Below are positions 16,546 through 24,137 of a stretch of 64,000 bases of DNA, in pieces. Both the position numbers and the translations under genes were made by a program. Each line of letters opens with the position of its first letter. The stretch's first letter is position 1. This stretch comes from Streptomyces sp. NBC_01669 (GTDB lineage Bacteria > Actinomycetota > Actinomycetes > Streptomycetales > Streptomycetaceae): positions 2,170,001-2,234,000 of the forward strand of contig NZ_JAPEQG010000001.1 of NCBI RefSeq assembly GCF_026339735.1, given 5' to 3'. The notes under the pieces were generated by a model. It was not told where the DNA came from. It ran no database searches and saw only the letters and a list, made by a program, of their open reading frames with translations.

Positions 16546-17137
16546 AGCCCGCGAGCTGTATCAGCCCCAGCAGTGCCGCCGCGATCAGCGAGCCGAGCCC
16601 GAGATCCACTGAGCCCGGCCGGCGCGGGACGATCTCGTCCGCCTCCGGCTCGGAAGGGTTCAGGCTGCGCGCCCGGTCCGCCCACTCCTGCGGCGCACGC
16701 ACCGGGACGACGACCTGCCACGGCTGCGTCGGGTCGTACTCGACAACCATCGACCGGCGGGTACGGGCGTCCTGGAGGTCCAGCGGGTGCCGGACCTTCA
16801 CCCGGAACGCCGCGCGCTCCTCGGGGACGACGGTGATGTCGAACTCGAACGCCGTCTCCGGCGACGTCGGATCGAGTGCCGACCGTCCCGACTTCCTGTG
16901 GACCGCCCGCACCCCGTGCACCACCGCGGGCGCGAAGGCTCGCGGTCCGCCCGAGCGCAGGTCGGCCGCGACGCCCGGCACCTGCACCCGGTTGATCAGG
17001 TCGACGACGACCAGGATCAGAATCGTCAGGTTCAGTCCGAGGATCAGCATCCAGCGGGGCCCGTCCACCGCTCCGTGAACGAGGGCCGTCAGCGTGCCTC
17101 CGGTGATGACAGCCGCGAGCGCCGCGCGCGGATTCAC
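16544..17137 (-). CDS. Hypothetical membrane protein
   Basis: Protein of 197 aa with GTG start overlapping the upstream stop (GTGA). Two helices near the N-terminus (ALAAVITGGTLTALVHG and WMLILGLNLTILILVVVDL), a soluble middle of about 110 residues (FEFDITVVPEERAAFRVKVRHPLDL, YDPTQPWQVVVP) and a C-terminal helix (LGSLIAAALLGLIQLAG). I do not recognise a defined family. It is translationally coupled to the gene upstream and may act with it. Confidence 0.6.
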   Translation of the reverse strand: MNPRAALAAVITGGTLTALVHGAVDGPRWMLILGLNLTILILVVVDLINRVQVPGVAADLRSGGPRAFAPAVVHGVRAVHRKSGRSALDPTSPETAFEFDITVVPEERAAFRVKVRHPLDLQDARTRRSMVVEYDPTQPWQVVVPVRAPQEWADRARSLNPSEPEADEIVPRRPGSVDLGLGSLIAAALLGLIQLAG

Positions 17138-17451
17138 AGCCGCCCCTTTCGCGGGGTCGAGACACGGGTGGTGGACGGGTCGCCTGGGCGCTCGTGGTCG
17201 TACAGGGCGACGGCTTTGCGTCCGAGTGCGTACTGGCCGACGACCGCGGGGACCTCATGGCGTACGCCGTCCGCATCCTCGAACGGCACCAGGACCCTGC
17301 CCCGCTTGCGCCCCACCCTGCCCCAGCCCTTCAGCTCGGCCTCGGCGGTGCCGAGTCGGCCGCGCAGCCGCAGCCGGTGCAGGCCGTGGGTCCGGCGCAG
17401 GCTGAGGCAGGCGCCCCGCAGCCGGGCGAGGGCATGACCGATTCGTACAAG
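17134..17451 (-). CDS. DUF3592-like protein, 5' end undefined
   Basis: The C-terminal part, LRLRGRLGTAEAEL then RGRVLVPFEDADGVRHEVPAVVG and ALYDHERPGDPSTTRV, resembles the small beta-rich domain of DUF3592 membrane proteins. No ATG, GTG or TTG start lies in frame upstream before the divergent VOC gene. The first usable start is GTG 17316, which would give only 60 aa. The gene is probably N-terminally truncated. Its stop overlaps the start of the membrane protein gene. Confidence 0.4.
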   Translation of the reverse strand, partial: LVRIGHALARLRGACLSLRRTHGLHRLRLRGRLGTAEAELKGWGRVGRKRGRVLVPFEDADGVRHEVPAVVGQYALGRKAVALYDHERPGDPSTTRVSTPRKGRL

Positions 17452-17484
17452 ACCCGTGGTGCGTGTCCGTTCTACGTTCGGACC

Positions 17485-17880
17485 ATGACTCCACGACTCG
17501 ACGCGATCGGCATCACGACCGCGGATCTGACCGCATCGCTCGCCTTCTACCGCCGGCTCGGGCTCGACATCCCGGCCGAGGCGGATTCCGCACCCCATGT
17601 CGAAGTGACCCTGCCGGGCGGGCAGCGCCTCATGTGGGACACCGAGGACGTCATCCGCTCCTACGACCCCGAGTGGTCCGGTGCGCAGGGCGGCGACCGG
17701 GTCGGGCTCGCGTTCCGCTGCGACGGTCCCGCGGAGGTGGACGCGGTGTACGACGATCTGACCGGCGCCGGGTACCGGGGCCACCTGAAGCCGTGGGACG
17801 CCGTGTGGGGGCAGCGTTACGCGGTGGTCCTCGACCCGGACGGCTGCGCGGTGTCGTTGTTCGCCAACGCCTCGCAGTAG
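17485..17880 (+). CDS. VOC (glyoxalase/bleomycin-resistance) superfamily protein
   Basis: 131 aa with paired beta-alpha-beta-beta-beta modules: [23 protein letters not shown] at the start, and a second module with [28 protein letters not shown]. It lacks a clear full metal triad, so it may be a binding protein instead of a lyase or dioxygenase. The last 64 nt overlap the 3' end of the convergent AraC-type regulator. ATG 17485 (MTPRLDAIG) is preferred over an upstream ATG, which would add unrelated residues. Confidence 0.82.
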   Translation: MTPRLDAIGITTADLTASLAFYRRLGLDIPAEADSAPHVEVTLPGGQRLMWDTEDVIRSYDPEWSGAQGGDRVGLAFRCDGPAEVDAVYDDLTGAGYRGHLKPWDAVWGQRYAVVLDPDGCAVSLFANASQ

Positions 17881-18560
17881 GCGGTCAGGGTCGTACCGGC
17901 CAGTTCGCGCATCTCCCGCGCAAGATGCGCCTGGTCGGTGCAGCCCGTCGCGAGCGCCGCCTCGGCGTACGGCGTTCCGGACCGTACGAGAGCGAGCGCG
18001 CGCTGCAGCCGCAGGACCCGGGCCAGGGTCTTGGGCCCGTAGCCGAAGGCCGCCAGGGAACGGCGGTGCAGTTGGCGGGCGCCGAGACCGGCCGTGTGCG
18101 CGGTGTCGGCGACGGACCGGCCCCGTGCCAGCTGCACGGCGACGGACCGCATCAGCGGGTCCGCCGGCCCGGCCTCGGCCGCCCGCCGCAGCGCCACGGA
18201 CTCCAGGGCCGCGGCGGGGTCGGCGGCATCGGCGATGCGTTCGGCGAGTACCCGCACCTGGGCGGCGGGCCACAGATCGGCGAGCTCGACCCGCTGGTCA
18301 CGCAGTTCGTCCGCCGGTACACCGAGGAGCGCCGGGGCGGTGCCGGGGGCGAACCGGATGCCGGTGAACCGCCCGCCGGTCGCCCCGGCGGGCTCGTACG
18401 CGTGGGTGTCGGGCCCGGCGACAAGCAGTCGACCGTCGATCCAGAGCAGGTCCATGCAGCCGTCGGGCAGTACCGGTCGGACAGGCCCCTCGGGCACCTG
18501 CCGGGTCCAGACGATCGCCCCGCCGAACCGGGACTCCCGCTCCTCGTACGTTTCGCCCAT
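17817..18560 (-). CDS. AraC-family transcriptional regulator
   Basis: 247 aa with an N-terminal cupin-like sensing region ([26 protein letters not shown]) and a C-terminal AraC-type double HTH. The HTH is [45 protein letters not shown] in pieces, then [25 protein letters not shown]. It converges on and overlaps the VOC gene by 64 nt. It may regulate that gene, but nothing in the sequence proves it. Confidence 0.88.
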   Translation of the reverse strand: MGETYEERESRFGGAIVWTRQVPEGPVRPVLPDGCMDLLWIDGRLLVAGPDTHAYEPAGATGGRFTGIRFAPGTAPALLGVPADELRDQRVELADLWPAAQVRVLAERIADAADPAAALESVALRRAAEAGPADPLMRSVAVQLARGRSVADTAHTAGLGARQLHRRSLAAFGYGPKTLARVLRLQRALALVRSGTPYAEAALATGCTDQAHLAREMRELAGTTLTAYCEALANNDTAQPSGSRTTA

Positions 18561-18586
18561 GCCTCCACGCTAAGGGCTGTCCGGCA

Positions 18587-19762
18587 CTAGGAACGGGACT
18601 CCCGGGACCCCTTCGTCCCCTGCTCCGCCTCCTTGGCCGGGTCCTTGGCGATGTCCTTCTCGCCCCTCGGCTGCAGCAGCCGGGACTTCACATCGTCCGG
18701 CGGCAGGAACCGCGACCACCGCTCCGGGAACTCGGACGGCATATAGGGACTGTCACCGTCCTCGTCGCAATCCGCCTGCGTCCGCGCCACCAACTCCGCG
18801 GCCTGGGCGGCCCGCACCCGGTCGTTGGCCGCACGTGCCGCCGCCGTCGCCACCGACGGCCACACCCGGTCGATGGCGGCGTTGACCGCCGCCCCCACCA
18901 GTACCGCGAACGCGGAGATGCCGATCCACAGCAGCACGGCGATGGGGGCGGCCAGCGACCCGTAGATCGTCGGCCCCTCGACCGTACTGGTCAGATAGAT
19001 CCGCAGCACGAAGCTGCCGACCACCCACATGGCGAGCGCCACCAGCGCGCCCGGCACGTCCTCCATCCAGGGCGACCGGACCGGCACGGACACGTGGTAG
19101 AGCGTCGTCAGGAACGCGATCGACAGCACGATCACCAGCGGCCAGTACAGGACGCTGATGACTTCCGTGCCCCACGGGATGAACTCCACGACCCGGTCGG
19201 GGCCCACCACGAGCAGCGGCAGTACGACCGCGCCGAGCAGCAGCGCGACGATGTACAGCAGGAAGGAGAGCAGCCGCGTCTTGACGATGCCGCGCTGGCC
19301 GTCGAGGCCGTACATCACGGTGATCGTGTCGATGAAGACGTTCACGGCGCGGGACCCGGACCAGAGCGCGATCGCGAAACCGATCGAGATGACATCGGGC
19401 CGGGCACCGGTCGTGACGTCCGCCAGGAGCGGTTTCGCGAAGTCGTTGACGCCCCGCTGGGACAGGACCGTCTGCGCGGCATTGAGGATGTTGCTCTCGA
19501 TGGACGCGACCGTGGTGGTGTTCGTCCACTCATCGACGTAACCGAGCAGTCCGATAAGTCCGAGCAGCAGCGGCGGCAGGGACAGCAGGGTGAAGAACGC
19601 CGCCTCGGCCGCGAGTCCCAGAATGCGGTACTCCATGCACGAGTTGACGGTGTCCTTGAGCAACTGCCAGACCATCTGCCGCTTGGATACGTTGCGGTAG
19701 AGAACTCGGGCCCGGTGGAGCCGACCCGGTGGCCGCTCGGGTGTTTCATTTGCTGCCTGCAC
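18587..19762 (-). CDS. YihY/BrkB-family integral membrane protein
   Basis: 391 aa with about six membrane helices, including GLAAEAAFFTLLSLPPLLLGLIGLLGYV and VISVLYWPLVIVLSIAFLTTLYHV, and the family hallmark GSLAAPIAVLLWIGISAFAVLVGAAVNAAID. The C-terminal tail of about 80 residues is charged and cytoplasmic. Family function is unsettled; members were first linked to serum resistance and to ribonuclease BN by mis-assignment. GTG 19762 leaves only 17 bp to the divergent acyl-CoA dehydrogenase, so the true start may be internal. Confidence 0.88.
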   Translation of the reverse strand: MQAANETPERPPGRLHRARVLYRNVSKRQMVWQLLKDTVNSCMEYRILGLAAEAAFFTLLSLPPLLLGLIGLLGYVDEWTNTTTVASIESNILNAAQTVLSQRGVNDFAKPLLADVTTGARPDVISIGFAIALWSGSRAVNVFIDTITVMYGLDGQRGIVKTRLLSFLLYIVALLLGAVVLPLLVVGPDRVVEFIPWGTEVISVLYWPLVIVLSIAFLTTLYHVSVPVRSPWMEDVPGALVALAMWVVGSFVLRIYLTSTVEGPTIYGSLAAPIAVLLWIGISAFAVLVGAAVNAAIDRVWPSVATAAARAANDRVRAAQAAELVARTQADCDEDGDSPYMPSEFPERWSRFLPPDDVKSRLLQPRGEKDIAKDPAKEAEQGTKGSRESRS

Positions 19763-19779
19763 ATCCTTACCGTAGCGGC

Positions 19780-21417
19780 ATGGCAGCCACCACCCACACC
19801 GTGTCCAATCAGGTCCCGCCGCTGGTCGGCTACGACGTCTTCACGGCCGACCGCGCACTCACCGAGGCCGTGGAGCGGCATCTCGCGCCCGAGCTGCTCG
19901 ACGGCGCACGGAACGAGCTCACCGAGCTGGGCCGGTCCGCGGGGTCGGCACAGGCCCAGGAGTGGGGTGCGCTGGCAAACGAGTATCCGCCGAAACTGCG
20001 CACCCATGACCGTTACGGGCATCGCATCGACGAAGTGGAGTTCCATCCCGCCTATCACCGGCTGCTGGGGCACGCGGTCGGCGCGCGGCTGACCGATGCC
20101 TGGGGCCGGCCGGGCGGCCATGTGCGTCGCGCGGCCGGGTTCCTCGTGTGGACGCAGGCCGAGGCCGGGCACGGCTGCCCGCTGTCGATGACGCACGCGG
20201 CGGTGCCCGCGCTGCGGACCGATCCGGTGCTGGCCGCCGAGTGGGAGCCGCGGCTGACGTCGTCGGTGTACGAGCGGGAGCTCCGCCCCGCCGCGCAGAA
20301 GACCGGTGTGCTCTTCGGGATGGGCATGACGGAGAAGCAGGGCGGCACCGATGTGCGGTCCAACACGACACGGGCCGAGCCGCTGTCCGCCGACGGCGAG
20401 TATCTGCTCACCGGGCACAAGTGGTTCTGTTCGGCGCCGATGTCCGACGGCTTCCTGGTACTGGCGCAGGCACCCGGCGGACTGACGTGCTTCCTGCTGC
20501 CCCGGGTGCTGCCCGACGGCACCCGCAACGTGTTCGCGATCCAGCGCCTCAAGGACAAGCTGGGCAACCGGTCCAACGCGTCGAGTGAGGTCGAGTTCGA
20601 CGGGACGTGGGCGCGCCGGGTCGGCGAGGAGGGACGCGGGGTCCGCACCATCATCGAGATGGTGGCGGCGACCCGGCTGGACTGTGTGACCGGTTCGGCG
20701 GCGCTGATGCGACAGGCGGTGGCACAGGCGGTCCACCACTGCACGTACCGCAGCGCGTTCGGTGGGGTGCTGATCGAGAAGCCGCTGATGCGGAACGTAC
20801 TGGCCGATCTGGCGCTGGAGTCCGAGGCGGCGACGGTGCTGGCACTGCGGCTGGCCGCCGCGTACGACGCCGGTACGGAGGCGGAGGCCGCATTCCTGCG
20901 GATCGCGGTGCCCACGGCGAAGTACTGGGTGACGAAGCGGTGCACACCCATGGTGGGCGAGGCGCTGGAATGCCTGGGCGGCAACGGTTACGTCGAGGAG
21001 TCCGGGATGCCGCGGTTGCTGCGCGAGGCGCCGCTCAACTCGATCTGGGAGGGCTCCGGGAACGCACAGGCCCTGGACGTCCTGCGGGCGCTGCAGCGTG
21101 AACCGCAGGCGCTGAACGCGTTCCTCCAGGAGGTCGGCAGGGCGCGCGGTGCCGATCACCGGCTGGACGGGGCGATCAAGGGCATGCTGACCGAGCTCGC
21201 CGATCTGAACGGGATCGAGGCGCGGGCCCGTCGGCTCGTCGAACGGATGGCGCTGGTACTGCAGGGTTCGCTGCTGGTCCGCTGGGCGCCGCCGGAGGTC
21301 GCCGACGCGTTCTGTGCGTCGCGGCTGGGCGGGGACTGGGGCGCGGCGTTCGGGACGCTGCCGCACAGTCTGGACCTGGCGTCGATCGTGGAGCGAGCGC
21401 GGCCCGTCGCGCACTGA
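19780..21417 (+). CDS. AidB-like acyl-CoA dehydrogenase
   Basis: 545 aa, the length of AidB-type flavoproteins. The N-terminal extension THTVSNQVPPLVGYDVFTAD is characteristic of AidB and absent from ordinary acyl-CoA dehydrogenases. FAD contacts are seen in GMTEKQGGTDVRSNTT, and CLGGNGYVEESG and WEGSGNAQALDVLRAL complete the signature. E. coli AidB is an alkylation-response protein, but many actinobacterial homologues may act on acyl-CoA. ATG 19780 is preferred over an upstream GTG that extends into the divergent gene. Confidence 0.87.
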   Translation: MAATTHTVSNQVPPLVGYDVFTADRALTEAVERHLAPELLDGARNELTELGRSAGSAQAQEWGALANEYPPKLRTHDRYGHRIDEVEFHPAYHRLLGHAVGARLTDAWGRPGGHVRRAAGFLVWTQAEAGHGCPLSMTHAAVPALRTDPVLAAEWEPRLTSSVYERELRPAAQKTGVLFGMGMTEKQGGTDVRSNTTRAEPLSADGEYLLTGHKWFCSAPMSDGFLVLAQAPGGLTCFLLPRVLPDGTRNVFAIQRLKDKLGNRSNASSEVEFDGTWARRVGEEGRGVRTIIEMVAATRLDCVTGSAALMRQAVAQAVHHCTYRSAFGGVLIEKPLMRNVLADLALESEAATVLALRLAAAYDAGTEAEAAFLRIAVPTAKYWVTKRCTPMVGEALECLGGNGYVEESGMPRLLREAPLNSIWEGSGNAQALDVLRALQREPQALNAFLQEVGRARGADHRLDGAIKGMLTELADLNGIEARARRLVERMALVLQGSLLVRWAPPEVADAFCASRLGGDWGAAFGTLPHSLDLASIVERARPVAH

Positions 21418-21435
21418 TCCACCCGGAACAGCGAC

Positions 21436-21471
21436 GGAGGGTGATGCTGCGCCGACACGGCACCACCCTCC
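21436..21471 (+). terminator. Hairpin after acyl-CoA dehydrogenase
   Basis: GGAGGGTG (21436-21443) pairs perfectly with CACCCTCC (21464-21471), starting 18 nt after the stop codon. Consistent with an intrinsic terminator. Confidence 0.5.
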
Positions 21472-21669
21472 ATGCTGTGCACACCGAGCAACAGGGCACA
21501 GGCTCCGCCGTGCGGTGTTACGCCACTCTCGTACGCACCTGTGGGTCCCCGCCAGAGTTGCAAAGGGTTGCAACCAATGTGTGGAGTGCGCAGTATCGGG
21601 AACCCCACAACGGCAGGATGGGACCCGTGGGCCGCCGACACGGTCCTCGTATCTGGGGGGATTTCGACA

Positions 21670-22949
21670 GTGGAGACACATGCTGCCGAGCTGACACGGC
21701 TGGCGGCCATGGACTCGGACCGAGCCACGCGCCTTCTCCACAGGGCCCGGGAGGCGAGGCTGGCGGGCGACCGGATGCCGGTCGCGCCGAGGGCCGAGAT
21801 CGGTGCCTCGTGGGAGCGGGTGCTGCGCAGTGGCATCGATCCGGAGCAGTCCACGGAGAGCGTGCTGCTGGATCTGGACGAGATCGAGCACCGACGCCGG
21901 AGTTCGGCGCTGGGTGAGGTGATGCCGCTGCTCAGCGAAGGGCTGGTCTCCATCGCCGACGCCGCACAGCAGATCATGGTCGTCACCGATGTCGAGGGCC
22001 GGGTGCTGTGGCGGGAGGGCAATCCGGGGGTGCTGCGCCGGGCCGACGGCATCTGTCTGGAGGAGGGTGCCGCCTGGTCCGAGGCCGTCACGGGCACGAA
22101 TGCGATCGGCACGGCGCTCGCCGGGCGCGTCCCCGTGCAGGTCCACTCGTCCGAACACTTCGTCCGCAGCCTGCACACCTGGACGTGCGCGGCGGCCCCG
22201 GTCCGTGACCCGCGGGACGGCCGGATGATGGGCATCGTCGACATCAGCGGGCCCGCGTCCACCTTCCATCCGACGACGCTCGCCCTGGTCGGTTCGGTGG
22301 CACGGCTCGCCGGGAGCGAGATCCGGACCCGGCACCTGATCGCGATCGACCGGCTGCGGTCGGTGGCCGCGCCGCTGCTCGCCCGGCTGGGCGGCCGGGC
22401 GATGGCGGTGGACGCGCAGGGCTGGCTGGCCGCGGTCACCGGGATGCCGCCGGTGGACCGGCTGCCGCTGCCGAAGTCGCTGCAGCCGGGCCGGGTGTGG
22501 CTGCCGTCGCTCGGCATGTGCCGGGTGGAGCCACTGCTCAACGGCTGGCTCGTGCAGGTGGCGGACGGCCCGTCGGACGGTCCGCCGCGCCGGGTGGTCC
22601 TCGACCTGAGCCGGCCGCGCGGTCTCGTGGTCAATGTGGTGAGCCCGGTCGGCACCTGGACCCAGCGGCTCTCACCGCGCCATGCCGAGCTGCTGTACGC
22701 GCTGGCGCTGCACCGCGAGGGCGGACGGCGTCCGAGCTGGCGGAGGACATCTTCGGTGATGCGACCCGGACCGTCACGGTCCGGGCCGAGATCTCGCGGA
22801 TGCGGCGCCATCTGGCCGAGGTGCTGGCGCACCGCCCGTACCGTTTCGGCGAGGGCGTCGAGGTGGAGGTGATCCACCCGGAGCATCCGGGCGATCTGCT
22901 GCCGCGCTCGACGGCTCCGGTGGTGGTCAGGGCCCGTACGACGGAGTGA
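21670..22949 (+). pseudogene. GAF-domain transcriptional regulator with internal frameshift
   Basis: Cytoplasmic regulator of the Streptomyces GAF/HTH type. GTG 21670 follows GGGGGGA. Residues 1-60 include EIGASWERVLRSGIDP; then comes a GAF domain (VVTDVEGRVLWREGNPGVLRRAD, AVTGTNAIGTALA, HSSEHFVRSLHTWTCAAAPVRD). The predicted frame ends as nonsense, but a jump near 22722 restores EGRTASELAEDIFGDATRT and a winged-helix-like tail to the TGA at 22947. One missing base (GAGGGC-GGACG instead of GAGGGCCGGACG) explains it. Mutation or sequencing error are both possible. Confidence 0.8.
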
Positions 22950-22988
22950 CCCGAGAACCGGAATGCTCCAGCCCGTACCGGGGGACAG

Positions 22989-23000
22989 GCTTTGGCCAAA
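22989..23000. promoter_or_regulatory. Palindrome CTTTGGCCAAAG
   Basis: Perfect 12-bp palindrome about 28 nt before the acetyltransferase ATG, a good position for a repressor site overlapping the promoter. No cognate regulator is identified. Confidence 0.45.
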
Positions 23001-23027
23001 GTTGCACGGCATGATTCCCTGGCAGCC

Positions 23028-23618
23028 ATGAGCAACACGGAACCCACAGCTGCCGCCACCGAGGTGACCGTCTGGTCCCTGGAACAGACCTCCCCCGACG
23101 ACCTGCGGCCCGCCGCAGCCCCCGAGGGCGACATCCGGATCGTACGGTCGGCGGTGCCGCTGCCCGAGTTCAGCCGGTTCCTGTACACGGCGGTCGGGGG
23201 CGACATCCAGTGGACCGACCGGCTCTCGATGACGTACGCGCAGTGGCAGGAGGCGCTGGACCGGCCCGGTGCGGAGACCTGGGTGGCGTACGAGAACGGG
23301 ACCCCGGCCGGGTACATCGAACTGGACCCGCAGGACGAGGGCGTCGTCGAGATCATGTACTTCGGACTGATCCCGGCGTTCCGTGGCCGCCGCATCGGGG
23401 GCCATCTGCTCGCCTACGGGGCCGCGCGCGCCTGGGACCTGGCGGAGCGCTGGCCGGAGCGGACGCCGACGAAGCGGGTGTGGCTGCACACCTGCTCCAA
23501 GGACGGCCCGCACGCGATGGACAACTACCTCCGGCGCGGGTTCCGGCTCTTCGACACGAAGGTGGAGCTGGAGCCGGACGTGGCCACGCCGGGGCCGTGG
23601 CCGGGGGCGCAGCGGTAG
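23028..23618 (+). CDS. GNAT-family N-acetyltransferase
   Basis: 196 aa acetyl-CoA-dependent acyltransferase. The acetyl-CoA-binding motif A is MYFGLIPAFRGRRIGGHLLAYGAARAW, preceded by the beta-strand AGYIELDPQDEGVVEI. A variable N-terminal 35 residues precede the core fold. ATG 23028 (MSNTEPTAA) is chosen because the longer reading adds residues encoded in the promoter palindrome. Substrate unknown. Confidence 0.85.
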   Translation: MSNTEPTAAATEVTVWSLEQTSPDDLRPAAAPEGDIRIVRSAVPLPEFSRFLYTAVGGDIQWTDRLSMTYAQWQEALDRPGAETWVAYENGTPAGYIELDPQDEGVVEIMYFGLIPAFRGRRIGGHLLAYGAARAWDLAERWPERTPTKRVWLHTCSKDGPHAMDNYLRRGFRLFDTKVELEPDVATPGPWPGAQR

Positions 23619-23938
23619 GAGTCGGGCCGGCGCCGTGCGCGCCGCGGGGCCGTCCCGGGACCGTGACCAGGCCGTCCCGGGACCGTGGCCACCTGTTGCG
23701 CCCCGCCGCGCGAGCCGCTGCGCCGGATCGCCGCGCGTTTGCCGGGTGTGTGCGGTTGCCCGGAGGCGGCGATCCGACCGGACCCCCTACGGACACATCG
23801 GGAGCTAGCGGCTCATTCGGATCGGAACGCCTCCGCCCTGGCGTGACCGGCAATACATCGTCTCATATATCGAGACAGTCTCGTCCACATCATGGATAGT
23901 GGTGGACTGCTCCGAGATGCGCGTGACACGCTTCCGTC
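23619..23938. other. Intergenic region and sulphur-operon promoter
   Basis: No gene seen before the leader peptide. It has a two-copy direct repeat of GGCCGTCCCGGGACCGTG at 23648-23665 and 23670-23687, each containing the palindrome GTCCCGGGAC. Further right is a dense cluster of GTCTC/GAGAC half-sites at 23859-23882: CGTCTC, 7 AT-rich bases, GAGAC, A, GTCTC. The latter is the likely operator and promoter of the cys operon. Confidence 0.55.
23859..23882 (+). promoter_or_regulatory. Triple half-site operator of the sulphur operon
   Basis: GTCTC-ATATATC-GAGAC followed directly by A-GTCTC, so the centre half-site pairs with both flanking ones. It lies about 57 nt upstream of the leader peptide. 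The AT-rich core may overlap a -10 element. The regulator is unknown. Confidence 0.5.
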
Positions 23939-24022
23939 ATGTCTGGAACTGGGATTGCCTTGGTGAGTCGACGCCACGTCGACCTCGGCCGCATGTCCAG
24001 CGCCATCTGTCCGGCGAGCTGA
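23939..24022 (+). CDS. Cysteine-containing leader peptide of the sulphite reductase operon
   Basis: A 27-codon frame: ATG, MSGTGIALVSRRHVDLGR, then MSSAICPAS and TGA. The RRHVDL...SSAIC motif recurs in leader peptides ahead of sulphur-assimilation genes in actinobacteria and is annotated there as a putative leader peptide. A single Cys codon (TGT) lies near the end, so stalling when charged tRNA-Cys is scarce could control the downstream genes. It is followed by 115 nt before the reductase ATG. The attenuation role is inference. Confidence 0.8.
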   Translation: MSGTGIALVSRRHVDLGRMSSAICPAS

Positions 24023-24137
24023 GAGTCCCAGCACCCGCCGCGTTCCCCCTTTCTCTGCAACTCCTGCGCACCGCCGCGCCTCAGCGCGAGTGTGCAGTTC
24101 AGAGCCGCCCTCCCGCAGTCCCGAAGGACGTACTGTC

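Noticed and set aside
18587..19762. Ribonuclease BN
   Set aside because: The BrkB/YihY family was once mislabelled RNase BN; the sequence is a multi-helix membrane protein without nuclease motifs.
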